Positions 1-9,189 of a DNA stretch of 64,000 nt are shown one piece after another. The stretch comes from JACCXM01 sp046328335 (GTDB lineage: Bacteria > Chloroflexota > Chloroflexia > Thermomicrobiales > UBA6265): assembly GCA_046328335.1 (NCBI GenBank), contig JAXLWU010000024.1:19286-83285 (forward strand). Direction: 5' to 3'. Made by a program: the position numbers and the translations under genes. Position 1 is the first letter of the stretch. The number at the start of each line of letters is the position of its first letter. The notes under the pieces are model-generated. The model saw nothing but the letters and a program-made list of their open reading frames with translations, was not told where the DNA came from and made no database searches.

Positions 1-33
1 GCATACGGAAGATGAAGCGCGTCCTGCCTCTTG

Positions 34-690
34 TCAGGCAGAGTCGGACTTCGCCGGCGAGACCAGGCCGTGGCGTACCGCATAGGAAATCACTTGCGCA
101 CGATTCTGGAGATGGAGTTTTTCCAGAATGTGCCTCAGGTGGTACTTGATCGTGTTCTCACTGACAAAGAGTCTCGACGCCAGATCCCGGTTGGATGTCA
201 CCCCTTGCACCAGTAATTCGAGCACTTCCTGTTCCCTTTCGGTGAGGGATTCGGCGGTGCGGGTGGCCCCAGGCGCGGGTTTGGCGAATGCTCCCAACAG
301 TTTCCTTGCCAGACCAGGCGTCAGCGCCGGTTCTCCACGGGATACACCTTCCAGCAATGAAAAGAATCTCTCGGCTTCGAGGTCCTTGGGCAGGAAACCG
401 TACGCTCCCGATTTCACCGCCTCGAAAAGGTCAGCGTCGTCTTCGGACGCGGTCAGGACAACGACCGCCACTCCTGGCGATTCGGCAGTGATCAGACGGG
501 TCGCATCGAGACCGCCCATCTCTGGCATGGTCAAGTCCATCAGGACAACGTCCGGGCGGTGAACCCGCGTCAATTCCACCGCTTCGCGTCCATTGCGGGC
601 TTCCGCGACGACCGCGACGCCGCGCGCCTCGAGGAGGCTGCGAAGTCCATCGCGAAAGAGGGCATGATCGTCAGCGATGAGCACCTGCAC
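34..690 (-). CDS. NarL/FixJ-family response regulator
   Basis: DNA-binding output half of a two-component pair. From the chosen start the protein has 218 residues: a receiver domain (about 1-120) with the acidic pair D7/D8 and the phospho-acceptor D52 in VVLMDLTMPEMGG, then a LuxR-type helix-turn-helix (about 150-212, starting LTEREQEVLELL and containing SENTIKYHL). The GTG at 690 is preferred over an upstream start at 795 because an AAGGGAAGGA ribosome site sits 7 bases before it and VQVLIADDHALF is the usual N-terminus of the family. It overlaps the last codons of the histidine kinase gene upstream by 20 bases, so the two are probably translated together. The genes it controls cannot be read from the sequence. 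Confidence 0.93.
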   Translation of the reverse strand: MQVLIADDHALFRDGLRSLLEARGVAVVAEARNGREAVELTRVHRPDVVLMDLTMPEMGGLDATRLITAESPGVAVVVLTASEDDADLFEAVKSGAYGFLPKDLEAERFFSLLEGVSRGEPALTPGLARKLLGAFAKPAPGATRTAESLTEREQEVLELLVQGVTSNRDLASRLFVSENTIKYHLRHILEKLHLQNRAQVISYAVRHGLVSPAKSDSA

Positions 691-2068
691 GGCGTGTTCC
701 TTCCCTTTGCGTGTGCTGGACAGAATCATACGGAAGGCAGACCCGCACACGAGTGCCGGTGCCTGGGGCGGAGATGATGGCAAAGGTGCCGCCAACCGCT
801 TCCGCGCGTTCCTTCATTGTCGAAAGGCCGAATCGGGGGTGATCAGTGCGGCCCAATGCGTCAGGTGCAAATCCCGCGCCGTCGTCTTCGATTTCAACTT
901 CAACCGAGTTGGAACCATGACGGATCGCGATGCGCGCCGAATGGGCAACGGCATGTTTGCGGACGTTGGCCAACGCTTCCTGCACGATCCGCAGCAGTTG
1001 GACTTCCGCCGTCGGTGTCAAACCGGAATCCTGCCGGTCCGGTGGTACGATGATGAGCGAAACGTTCAGCCCACTTTGCTCTCGCCATGAGCGAAGATAT
1101 TCCTCCAGCGTTTCGACGAACTCCTTCTCGCCGGCGAGCGACGTCCGCAACCCCAGAATACCCTCCCGAACGTCCGCGTACGCGGAACGCGCCGCTTCTG
1201 CCAACTGACTCAGGTGCATCGCGGCGCGGTCCGGTTGCCCATCCGTGAGCAAGACTTGCGCGGCTTGGGCTTTGGCGTTCACATAGCCGAGGACCTGGGC
1301 GAGGTTATCGTGCATCTCACGCGCGATCCACTCGCGTTCTTCGGTAATCGCCATCGCACGCACCCGGCGGTGAAGACGTGCGTTCTCAATCGCCAACGCC
1401 GCCACGGTGGCAAAGCGGACCAGCGTTTCCTCATCGTCACGACTGAATTCGGCGTCCACCTCGTTCTCGGTCAGGTACAGGTTTCCCAGGACATCGCCAT
1501 GAGAGACGATCGGTACGGCCAACAAGGATCGCATGAGGGGATGATGGTCCGGAAAGCCGACTGAGCGCGGATCACGGGTGAGATCGGCCAAACGCAGAGC
1601 CACGCCGTCGCTGATCACCACGCCGAGCAGGCCGTGCCCGACGGGAGGGGGACCGATCGATTCACGCTCCTGGCGCGTCAGCCCCGAGGTCAGAAACTCC
1701 TCGATGGCGCCATCGACTCCGAGGAGAGATATGGCCCCATAACGGGCACCAACGAGGGCTCTGGCACGATCGACTACGCGCTGCAACACCGTTTCCAGCT
1801 CGATCTCGCCAAGAATTTCCAGCCCGGCTTCATGCAAGGCGAGCAATTCGTGGTTCTGGTGGGCAAGTCGATCTTGCAATCGGCCGACCACACCAAAGAC
1901 GGCTTCAGCGAAGAAGAGCGCGCCCAAGAGGAAAATTCCAGCCAGCAAGAGATACCCCGGCCAGGCGTGAAACAACGAGGCCGGAGCGATCTGGCGCAGG
2001 ATTTCGATCGCGGCCAGGAAGAGGAGCGGGGCAAGGATGGTCAACCACTTGAGTTGGCGAAGCGTCAT
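671..2068 (-). CDS. GAF-domain sensor histidine kinase (HisKA_3 type)
   Basis: Membrane-anchored sensor kinase and partner of the overlapping response regulator gene. Two hydrophobic segments (about 8-26 and 36-60) precede a GAF domain (about 85-230). The HisKA_3 dimerisation box EREWIAREMHDNLAQVLGYV carries the phosphorylated H253. The HATPase domain follows, with its N box in VQEALANVRKHA near 365-376 and DDGAGF near 410. There is no large extracytoplasmic loop, so the signal is probably sensed by the GAF domain or within the membrane; the ligand is unknown. The ATG at 2068 has no obvious ribosome site. Family assignment is firm. Confidence 0.93.
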   Translation of the reverse strand: MTLRQLKWLTILAPLLFLAAIEILRQIAPASLFHAWPGYLLLAGIFLLGALFFAEAVFGVVGRLQDRLAHQNHELLALHEAGLEILGEIELETVLQRVVDRARALVGARYGAISLLGVDGAIEEFLTSGLTRQERESIGPPPVGHGLLGVVISDGVALRLADLTRDPRSVGFPDHHPLMRSLLAVPIVSHGDVLGNLYLTENEVDAEFSRDDEETLVRFATVAALAIENARLHRRVRAMAITEEREWIAREMHDNLAQVLGYVNAKAQAAQVLLTDGQPDRAAMHLSQLAEAARSAYADVREGILGLRTSLAGEKEFVETLEEYLRSWREQSGLNVSLIIVPPDRQDSGLTPTAEVQLLRIVQEALANVRKHAVAHSARIAIRHGSNSVEVEIEDDGAGFAPDALGRTDHPRFGLSTMKERAEAVGGTFAIISAPGTGTRVRVCLPYDSVQHTQREGTRRAGAHR

Positions 2069-2131
2069 GACAGCAGCGTTCTCGATCGGTCGCGGTCAGC
2101 GGGTACGTTGACTGGGATCGGCGTCAACTTG

Positions 2132-2160
2132 ACTATACACCGATTCGAGTCTTCGTTCGA
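2132..2160 (-). promoter_or_regulatory. Candidate promoter of the two-component pair
   Basis: On the minus strand a -10 like TATAGT (2132-2137) lies 17 bases from a weak -35 TCGAAC (2155-2160). Downstream are inverted half-sites GTTGAC (2107-2112), GTCAAC (2123-2128) and TTGAC (2129-2133), a possible operator around the transcription start. The -35 matches only 3 of 6 positions. Confidence 0.35.
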
Positions 2161-2164
2161 CGCC

Positions 2165-2186
2165 TGGCGAGGGCGTTCCCTCGCCA
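2165..2186. repeat. Perfect 9-bp hairpin
   Basis: TGGCGAGGG, loop CGTT, CCCTCGCCA. The stem is perfect and GC-rich but no T-run follows on either strand. It may end or protect the alcohol dehydrogenase transcript, or be a protein site. Confidence 0.5.
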
Positions 2187-2421
2187 GCCAATCCCGATGA
2201 TCGTATCTGCGCGGGCTGATGAGCCGCCTACTTGGCAGCACTGTGACGAGGCCTTGCTCGATATCTGGCCGGGTAGTTTCAAATGCGGGCGACGCAAGCG
2301 TTGCACCCTACGCAATAGGGGCAACGGTGATGCTGTCTTCCCCCGGGCTCCCGGCCCGTGGCCGCGATGATCTCAGGTGCTCGGCGGGCATCTACCAAGC
2401 AGGGCTGCGCAGTTATCAGAG

Positions 2422-3468
2422 TCAATAGACAATCGAGACCTTGATCGCATCGGAACCGTCCCGATGCTCAGCCGCGGCGAAGGCCGCCGTGATCTCCTCG
2501 AGCGGGAACCGCCGTGAGATGTAGTGCTTGCCGGCGAACACGCCCGCGGCGAGTCCGTCGAGGGCAATCTCGAACTCCGACCGCGCTCCCCAATTCGCGT
2601 ACGAAAAGCAGGAGACGATATCGACTTCCTTGATCAGGTAGTCAGGCGTCAGCGTCACCGGCTGGAAAGGGAACACGCCGAGTACGCCGACCTTGCCTCC
2701 GCGTCGCACGAGCTCGATGCCTCGCTGCACATAGCTTTGGGCCCCGCCGACCGCGTCAAAGGCGATGTCCGGGCCGATTCCGCCGGTTGCATCCAATAAT
2801 CGTTCGCCCAGGTCGGGCGCGGTGGAGTCGATCGCCAGATCGATACCGACAGATCGCGCCAGGTCGCGCGCAAGTTGGCTGCGCGTGGCTAACGCGACGA
2901 GTGATGCGCCTGCCCATTTTGCCGCTTGGGCGGTTGCCAGGCCGATCGCGCCGCCGCCGAAGACGAGAACCCGATGTCCCGGGTGAACCGCGAGCCGATT
3001 GATGGCGTGAACACCAACGGCCAGGCAATCGAGGAGCGATGCGTCTTCGTATGAGACGTGATCTGGAAGCCCAAAGACGTTGGCCTGTGGGGCTTTGGCA
3101 AGCTCGCCGAAACCACCGCTCCATCCAATACCGATGTGATGGAGTTCGGGGCAGAGGTGGTAGTCGCCCGCGGCGCAGAATGGGCACCGCCCGCAGCGCA
3201 GCAGCGGCTCCACGGCAACCCGGTCACCTGGCTGTACCCGATCGACATCGGGAGCGACTGCGATGACTTCCCCGCAGAGTTCGTGTCCGAGAACTTTGCC
3301 GATGACCCGGGGCATGAATTCCGGCATTGTGCCCGAGCAAAGGTGAAGATCACTGCCGCAAATCCCCGCGATGGCGTTGCGGATGAGAACCTCGCCGGGA
3401 CCCAGGACGGGATCGGGCACCTCCTGGACTTCCATGGTGTTGGGAGCAACGAGGATCGCGGCCCTCAT
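2422..3468 (-). CDS. Zinc-dependent alcohol/polyol dehydrogenase (MDR family)
   Basis: NAD(P)-dependent oxidation of an alcohol or polyol; the substrate cannot be named from sequence, and threonine or sorbitol dehydrogenase-like roles are possible. The 348-residue protein has the catalytic zinc ligands C37 in GICGSD and H62-E63 in LGHELCGEV. The structural zinc cysteines are C92, C95, C98 and C106 (CGRCPFCAAGDYHLC). A Rossmann motif VFGGGAIGLA lies near 170. The ATG at 3468 is chosen because GAAAGGACC precedes it and MRAAILVAP is a typical N-terminus; a longer frame to 3570 reads through a non-homologous stretch. It is a single-gene unit, divergent from radC. Confidence 0.92.
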   Translation of the reverse strand: MRAAILVAPNTMEVQEVPDPVLGPGEVLIRNAIAGICGSDLHLCSGTMPEFMPRVIGKVLGHELCGEVIAVAPDVDRVQPGDRVAVEPLLRCGRCPFCAAGDYHLCPELHHIGIGWSGGFGELAKAPQANVFGLPDHVSYEDASLLDCLAVGVHAINRLAVHPGHRVLVFGGGAIGLATAQAAKWAGASLVALATRSQLARDLARSVGIDLAIDSTAPDLGERLLDATGGIGPDIAFDAVGGAQSYVQRGIELVRRGGKVGVLGVFPFQPVTLTPDYLIKEVDIVSCFSYANWGARSEFEIALDGLAAGVFAGKHYISRRFPLEEITAAFAAAEHRDGSDAIKVSIVY

Positions 3469-3634
3469 TTGGTTCGGTCCTTTCTCAATTGAATCATTGC
3501 CCGTGACCTTGCTGACGGTGATCCTACACCGCCTTGCCGGATTGCGTGGATTGTCAGAGGATTCTTTCACTCAGCGGTGGCGAACGCTCGACACCTTCGA
3601 CCAGTGCCTCCACCGCGATTGTCCGGGGATTGGG

Positions 3635-4363
3635 ATGAGTGCCAACTCGGAGTCCAAAGCACCGCCGGGTTACCGTCTCATGTTGCGGGAGATGGCTCCT
3701 GACGAGCGTCCGCGCGAAAAACTCAAGTTGCGCGGACCGGGAGCACTCAGCGACGGTGATCTGCTGGCGATCATTCTCAATACCGGAATCGTCGGAGAAA
3801 CGGTGACGGTCGTCGCACAGCGACTGCTCGCAGAGCACGGCGGCCTGCGCGGGCTGTATCGCATGGACTTGACGGAACTCGCCCGGATCCGGGGGCTGGG
3901 TGACGCCAAAGCGGTGCGCCTGAAAGCGGCGCTGGAACTGGGACGCCGACTCGCCGCCCTGTCACCGGAGGAGCGGCCGCAAGTCACCTCTCCGGACGAC
4001 ATCGCCAACCTCTTGCAGATCGAGATGGCCGCGCTCGAACAGGAGCAGTTGCGCGTCGTGCTGCTCGACACCAAACACCGGATTCTTGGCACGCGCACGG
4101 TCTATCAGGGGAGCGTCAATCAGGCCCAGGTGCGCATCGCGGAAGTCTTCCGTGATGCGGTTCGGCAGAATGCGACCGCCATTGTCGCGGTCCACAATCA
4201 TCCATCCGGTGATCCCACTCCTTCCGCCGCCGACGTGGCCTTGACGTTGGAGATCGTGCAGGCAGGATCGTTGCTCGATATCGAATTGCTCGATCACCTG
4301 ATCATCGGTCAGGGGCGGTGGATCTCGTTGAAACGGATGCGCCTCGGGTTTCCCACGTCGTAG
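3635..4363 (+). CDS. radC: RadC-family JAB/MPN domain protein
   Basis: The 242-residue protein has the usual RadC layout: N-terminal MAPDERPREKL, a helix-hairpin-helix stretch (about 76-100), then a JAB/MPN metal-binding domain with VAVHNHPSGDPTPSAAD (H187, H189, S191 and D200 as likely zinc site). The name comes from old repair genetics; the true function of the family is unsettled and nuclease or repair roles remain unproven. The ATG at 3635 is favoured by the preceding GGGG; an internal ATG at 3680 (MLREMAPDER) is also possible. A small membrane protein gene follows. Confidence 0.9.
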   Translation: MSANSESKAPPGYRLMLREMAPDERPREKLKLRGPGALSDGDLLAIILNTGIVGETVTVVAQRLLAEHGGLRGLYRMDLTELARIRGLGDAKAVRLKAALELGRRLAALSPEERPQVTSPDDIANLLQIEMAALEQEQLRVVLLDTKHRILGTRTVYQGSVNQAQVRIAEVFRDAVRQNATAIVAVHNHPSGDPTPSAADVALTLEIVQAGSLLDIELLDHLIIGQGRWISLKRMRLGFPTS

Positions 4364-4485
4364 TACAGACCGAAATCAACGTGCAGCGCACTCATGAACT
4401 TCCGCTGCGAACACAGTGGCGGCCATGGAACGTTGAAGTGATCCAGGATGGAGACCTCGACGTTGAAATGTACGTGGCAGAGTGA
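4318..4485 (+). CDS. Possible 55-residue small protein
   Basis: A GTG-started frame overlapping the end of radC by 46 bases and ending 55 bases before the next gene. Its C-terminal part is acidic (EVIQDGDLDVEMYVAE). I recognise no family and the ribosome site is poor. It is listed because it fills the otherwise empty 4364-4540 gap. It may simply be a chance open frame. Confidence 0.2.
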   Translation: MDLVETDAPRVSHVVVQTEINVQRTHELPLRTQWRPWNVEVIQDGDLDVEMYVAE

Positions 4486-4540
4486 GCCGCCCGGGATTCC
4501 CCTGCGCGCCCGGGGGCGACCTTGCTCCGGGAGGAACGCG

Positions 4541-4948
4541 GTGAATCTGATCGCGGAAAACGCCGTCTCACAGGGAATGGTGCTGGCCAGTCTGATCGGC
4601 GGGTTCGCCCTGGCCTGCATCGCCCAACTGGTCGCCGCGTTTCCCGCCAGCAACCGATCTGCCGAGGACCCGAGCATCTCCGCCGCGGTGACGTGGCTCG
4701 CCGTTTCGGCGACGGTCATGATGATCAATGTCTGGTCTGGGATCATCTTCTTCATGGATGATGGCGCCGACCGCCCGGCCATCGCTCGCGTCTTTTACGG
4801 TGGTCTGTTTCTCGGTGTCGCGTTTTTCGCCCTTGGCATGGCCGAAACGGTCTCGATCAGATCGCCTCGACTGCGACGACCGATCCTGATCATGTTTGGC
4901 GGCCTTCTGGTCGCGGAAGTCCTGCTCGGGTTCGCCTACCTCAGGTGA
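4541..4948 (+). CDS. Small integral membrane protein, function unknown
   Basis: A 135-residue protein with about four hydrophobic segments (roughly 13-33, 44-68, 84-104 and 112-132), the second ending in MMINVWSGIIFFMDDG. No family is recognised. The GTG at 4541 is chosen because CCGGGAGGAA lies 5 bases before it; frames extending upstream lose hydrophobic character. It is convergent with the M23 peptidase gene, whose stop lies 16 bases away. The order after radC may be accidental. Confidence 0.75.
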   Translation: MNLIAENAVSQGMVLASLIGGFALACIAQLVAAFPASNRSAEDPSISAAVTWLAVSATVMMINVWSGIIFFMDDGADRPAIARVFYGGLFLGVAFFALGMAETVSIRSPRLRRPILIMFGGLLVAEVLLGFAYLR

Positions 4949-4964
4949 TGGGCGTGAACGGTCG

Positions 4965-7900
4965 CTATCCCCTGCTGAGGCGGCGCTGACGGAACCGGTG
5001 TTGACCAAGGCGTCGTGGCGGCGGCCGTTTTCTCCAGATGGCATTCCTCTTGCCGCCGCGATCCTGCGAGTGCTTGGCGCCTTGCTTGTGTTCCGGAGCA
5101 AGGGTCGGCTCCGGACCCGCCGCGTCGGTTTCAAGGGATCGTTGAACGTCTGGAGGGCTGTCGCTTCGAGTTGCATCCGTCCGATTTGCGGTCGCCGAGT
5201 TGCGGGAGCGGGGCGAGCTGATGACCAACCGCGCTGACGTCTGGTGGTTCGCGGTTCCAGTGGCGACCAGGAGATACGGTCCTGATCTTGTCCGACTCGG
5301 TATGGTTATCGTCCAGGTTGCGCTGCCCTCGGCATTTGCCGCCATTTCGCCGAAGTCGACCGGCTGCTGCTTCTTTCCTCGTCCCTTGCGACCGGTGGCG
5401 TGCCCACGGGGGCGGCTGTCCCCATCGGCGTTCCCATGCTTTCTTGCTCCATGAGACCTTTCCGCCTTGTTCGCTTTGACAGTCCGATTCTTGGCAGATT
5501 GCCGCAACGTGAGGTGAATGGATTCGCCAGGATCGAAGCCTGTCGCGGTTACGGTCAGCGCGTCCCCTGGTTGTGCCGTTCCGTTTGAAACGAGCAGGGT
5601 TCGTGGGCTGGCACAGGCGAAAAGCTTCTGAATGGAAACCGCGGCCGAAGGCGCGGACTCGTTCCCCGCGGCGTCCGCTGCACGAACGCGCACATCCAGA
5701 CCTCCATCGGGCACTCCTGATGCGCAGAGGTCCCAGTCGTACCCAACCGAACCGGTTTGCGCTGGGACAGTCGCCACCGCGATCCAGTTACCGGACCAGC
5801 GTGCCTCGAAGGTGACACTGGCGAGACCGCTGCCGCCGACATCGGCGGCGTTGGCGCCAAGGCGTATGGTCCGGGCGGAAAGCGTTGTTCCCGAAATCGG
5901 CGAGACGAGGGAAACGGTCGGGGGTGATGTATCTGGCGCCGGCGCGATCGTGACGGACAATTCATCCGTATTTGTCAGGCCGAGTCCATCGGACACGGTG
6001 AGCAGCATCGAATGCCGGCCAATGCCCAGTGACGTTTCGATCCGGCTCTCGTTGCCAACGGGAGAAAGAGAGCCGCCGCTCGTCCGCTCCTGCCAGAGAT
6101 ACGAGGCGGACCGCTGCGGATCGACGGTACTGGCCGACCCGTCCAGGATCACCCGTTCGCTCCCATCCCCGTTTACATCGACCAGTGCCTGGTCTTCTCC
6201 TGCCCTGGCGCGAGGCTGCTCGGCCACGTTGTCGACGAGGAGCCGCAGGGTTCCCGACCTCGACGTGGCCGCGGAACTATCCGTCGCGCGAACCTGAAGT
6301 GTGTGGACGCCATCCGCGACGACCGTGCTATCCCAATCTGTCTCGAAGCGATCGCCGGATCCGCTATAGATCAGCGTTTCCCATGGTTGATCGTCAATGG
6401 AGTACTCGACCTGAAGTTCGGGCGCGGTGTCGTAACTGTCGGTGACGAAGGCCCCGATCGCGATTGAACCGACGATTCGGCCCCCGTCCGTCGGTGACAA
6501 GACGAGAGGAACAGCTGGCGGTGCATTGGACGAGCAATTTGCTCGTTTCGAGACCGCGCGAGTTTCGGTAAGTTCGTTACCCGCGTTGTCGACCGCTCGA
6601 AAGCGCAGAGACAAAGCGCCGTCAGGAACTCCCGCAGCACAGAGATTCCAGTCATACCGATATGGAGGCGTGGGCAGCGTGGCAATATCCCGCCAATTTA
6701 ATCCCCACCGTGCTTGAAGCAGGACGTGGTCGATGCCGCTCCCACTATCCTGCGCGGTTACCTCCAGTGGTGTAACAGGTTGGCGAAGAACTGAATCGGC
6801 AGCGGGTTGCTCCCAGCGCCCAGTCGGTGACGACTGATCACATGACGGCGTTGTTGCCAGGGATTCGTTGCTCGCGGCGGATGAGATTCCGCCCCGGAAG
6901 GCGACCACTGCAAATCGGAAACTCGAGTGATCTTGAAGTTCGATTATGCGCGCGGACGTGGCATTCGGCCCGGTCTCGGCCATGACAACCCCGTCCCGCA
7001 GGATGCGGAAGCCGGCCTCGTTCCCCGAATTGTCACGCCAGGTGAGATCGACGCTGGTGCACGAAGACGTGGCCGCCTGCAACGCGGCGGGTCCATTGAG
7101 CCCGATGACAAACGTCCGGCTTTGACTCCAAGGGCCGTCTCCTCCTGCATTGCGAGCGCGCACCCGCCAGTTGTACGTCTCCCCGCCAGCCAACGAGGTG
7201 ATGATCGCGGACGCGCTGGTCTGTGGACCAAACGTCGCCACTATTCCATTCCGGTCCGCCACTTCTCCTGAATAGAGCACTCCGGGACCGACTGAATTCC
7301 AGCCCAAGGTGACGGAAGCGCCCTCGCCAAACGCGTCTCCGGAACCAGGAACGGTAAGCACTGGGGCCGCGGGCGGCGTCGGGGTCGGGGTCGGGGTCGG
7401 CAGCAGTGGCGTCGGGGTCGAGGTCGGTGTCGCCGTAGGGGGCTCCGGCGTCGCCGTGGGCGTCGGCGTTGCCGTTGGCGGCAACGGGGTTGGAGTCGCG
7501 GTCGCGGTTGGAGTCGCGGTCGGTGGTTTGGGCGTGGCAGTCGGCGTCACTGTCGGGGGCAGCGGTGTCGCCGTCGGCGTAGGTGTTGAAGTAGGTGGCA
7601 GAGGTGTCGCGGTCGCGGTGGGGGTCGGCGGCTTGGGCGTGGCCGTCGGTGTCACCGTTGGCGGAACTGGAGTTGCGGTCGCGGTCGGGGTTGCGGTGGG
7701 AGGCCGTGGCGTCGCCGTCAAGGTGGGCGTAGCTGTCGGTGGCCGGGGCGTCGCCGTGGCGGTCGGCGTGGCGGTCGCTGGGCTAGGAGTCGCGGTTGGC
7801 GTTGCGGTCGCTGTCGCAGTAGCGGCTGGTGGTGGCGTTGGCGTCGACGTCGGGGTGGCCGTCGGTGGTTTGGGCGTGGGTGTGCTAGTTGCGGTTGGCA

Positions 7901-8960
7901 ATGGTGTATTCGTCGCCGTTGGCGGCGGGACCGTAGCGGTTGGCGTTGCAGTCGGTGGGTTTGGTGTCGCCGTCTCGGTCGGCGTGCTCGACGCGATTGG
8001 TGTCGAAGTCAGCGCTGGCGTCGGGGTTGGTGTCGCGATACCAGGAGCGCTGCCGATCGTCCCGTCGTTGAAGATCGCGCCGGAGGGAGCACAGCTCGTG
8101 GTTGCTTCCTTGACGAGGCAACCGTCGTAGTCAGCGGCGCCTTCCTGAACCGTCCAACCGCCGATATCGAGGTTGTTGATTTCCTGCTGAGTGTTGTTTT
8201 TTTCGAGGGTGAAATGGACGTGGGCGCCGTTCGCAAAACCGCCGCAGCCGGTTTGGGTCGAGGTCATGCCAAGATACTGGCCGCGGGCAACGCTCTGGCC
8301 ATTCGCCACGGCAATACCAGCGACGTGGTAGTAACCGGTCTGCCAACCATCTGGATGCGTGATCCGAATGTAATTCGCACAAGGAATCGCGACGATGCCC
8401 TCACGTGCCGCGAGGATTTGATTCGGCGCGCCGTTGCGAGGATTGAAATCGATGGCACTACGAGGACGGGTGTTGTTACCCTGGTTGCTGTGCGGTCCCC
8501 CGCCCATGGTCCACGTCTGGCCGGTTGCCCAGGGGAGACTCAGCTCCGCGCCGCCCTCCCCTTCGACCCCGACCTGTCCTGATTGACCGCGAAGTTGTCG
8601 CGGCACGAGGTCGGACGGGGCCTGGCGGGCGAGTTTCTGAAATCGGGGTGTACCTTCCAGCGCGGCGATCCAGCCATCTCGCTCGTGGACCGCGACAAAG
8701 AAATACCCGGCTGGGCTGCCATGAGCATCAGAGGGTAAGGGAACGCCGACGGTACCGAATCGCCAATCTCCCTGGCCCTGGATAAGAGTCACAACGATCG
8801 GCCGCCGGGGGCGCTTCCCGAGCGCCTCCGTGACCTCGTCGCGGAGCGCGGCGTGAAGCGAGGTCTTCGCCGCCAGCGCGCCGCCTGGCGCAACCGGGAC
8901 GACTGCCAGGGGCACGACCAGACCTACGACGCAGATGAGCGAGAGAAGACGCGCGATCAT
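4965..8960 (-). CDS. Secreted M23 metallopeptidase with Thr-Pro linker and Ig/FN3/PKD-like domains
   Basis: A large exported peptidoglycan- or protein-cleaving enzyme of 1331 residues. A signal peptide (1-31, ending GGALAA) leads to an M23 (LasA/lysostaphin-like) domain with zinc ligands H157 and D171 (HSNQGNN...AIDFN) and the HVH motif at 247-249. A Thr-Pro-Ala repeat linker covers about 308-530. Then come two fibronectin-III-like units, Ig-like modules beginning SPTGRWEQP and SPPTVSLVSP, a PKD-like unit (ILDGSAS), and a basic, low-complexity tail. Two modules share the pattern YDWNLCAAGVPDG / YDWDLCASGVPDG, so they are duplicated. The ATG at 8960 is chosen because it starts a clean signal peptide. 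It probably acts at the cell surface, with the modules as stalk and adhesion units. Confidence 0.9.
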   Translation of the reverse strand: MIARLLSLICVVGLVVPLAVVPVAPGGALAAKTSLHAALRDEVTEALGKRPRRPIVVTLIQGQGDWRFGTVGVPLPSDAHGSPAGYFFVAVHERDGWIAALEGTPRFQKLARQAPSDLVPRQLRGQSGQVGVEGEGGAELSLPWATGQTWTMGGGPHSNQGNNTRPRSAIDFNPRNGAPNQILAAREGIVAIPCANYIRITHPDGWQTGYYHVAGIAVANGQSVARGQYLGMTSTQTGCGGFANGAHVHFTLEKNNTQQEINNLDIGGWTVQEGAADYDGCLVKEATTSCAPSGAIFNDGTIGSAPGIATPTPTPALTSTPIASSTPTETATPNPPTATPTATVPPPTATNTPLPTATSTPTPKPPTATPTSTPTPPPAATATATATPTATPSPATATPTATATPRPPTATPTLTATPRPPTATPTATATPVPPTVTPTATPKPPTPTATATPLPPTSTPTPTATPLPPTVTPTATPKPPTATPTATATPTPLPPTATPTPTATPEPPTATPTSTPTPLLPTPTPTPTPPAAPVLTVPGSGDAFGEGASVTLGWNSVGPGVLYSGEVADRNGIVATFGPQTSASAIITSLAGGETYNWRVRARNAGGDGPWSQSRTFVIGLNGPAALQAATSSCTSVDLTWRDNSGNEAGFRILRDGVVMAETGPNATSARIIELQDHSSFRFAVVAFRGGISSAASNESLATTPSCDQSSPTGRWEQPAADSVLRQPVTPLEVTAQDSGSGIDHVLLQARWGLNWRDIATLPTPPYRYDWNLCAAGVPDGALSLRFRAVDNAGNELTETRAVSKRANCSSNAPPAVPLVLSPTDGGRIVGSIAIGAFVTDSYDTAPELQVEYSIDDQPWETLIYSGSGDRFETDWDSTVVADGVHTLQVRATDSSAATSRSGTLRLLVDNVAEQPRARAGEDQALVDVNGDGSERVILDGSASTVDPQRSASYLWQERTSGGSLSPVGNESRIETSLGIGRHSMLLTVSDGLGLTNTDELSVTIAPAPDTSPPTVSLVSPISGTTLSARTIRLGANAADVGGSGLASVTFEARWSGNWIAVATVPAQTGSVGYDWDLCASGVPDGGLDVRVRAADAAGNESAPSAAVSIQKLFACASPRTLLVSNGTAQPGDALTVTATGFDPGESIHLTLRQSAKNRTVKANKAERSHGARKHGNADGDSRPRGHATGRKGRGKKQQPVDFGEMAANAEGSATWTITIPSRTRSGPYLLVATGTANHQTSARLVISSPRSRNSATANRTDATRSDSPPDVQRSLETDAAGPEPTLAPEHKQGAKHSQDRGGKRNAIWRKRPPPRRLGQHRFRQRRLSRG
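7370..8040 (-). repeat. Tandem Thr-Pro coding repeat (ATPTPTATPxPP units)
   Basis: About 670 bases of imperfect GTCGGCGT/GTCGCGGTC-type tandem repeat that encode the Thr/Pro/Ala linker of the M23 peptidase. Units of about 10-13 residues, PPTATPTATATP and variants, occur more than ten times. Such tracts vary in length between strains by slippage. Its complement also stays open, giving a spurious Gly-Val repeat frame on the plus strand. Confidence 0.9.
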
Positions 8961-9189
8961 GCTTCGTGGTCCCGGCAAATCGAGCGCAACAGGCACGGTT
9001 CGATGGCGAAACCGCCCCTTGGCGCCGCTCCTGTCGAACCGCACGCGACCCGGTTCATCATGCGCTCGCCCGGCGTGAAATGAGCAGGTTCTTTTCGCGA
9101 GGTAGTCGCCAGCCTACCATGCCTTGGACATTCATCCACTGGGCAGGACAGTGCCACTTCCGCCGGGCACGTGCGCCTTGCCAACGCTG

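Larger units (their letters stand above)
2069..2421. other. Intergenic region upstream of the histidine kinase
   Basis: A 353-base gene-free stretch between the alcohol dehydrogenase 3' end and the kinase start, both on the minus strand. It holds a candidate minus-strand promoter (2132-2160), clustered TTGAC half-sites (2107-2133), a perfect 9-bp hairpin with CGTT loop (2165-2186), and an imperfect inverted repeat TTGCACCCTA / TAGGGGCAA (2301-2324). Short ORFs here look like noise. Confidence 0.6.

Noticed and set aside
7309..8130. Long Gly-Val repeat frame on the plus strand
   Set aside because: It is the exact complement of the Thr-Pro linker of the M23 peptidase gene; low-complexity repeats keep the opposite strand open.
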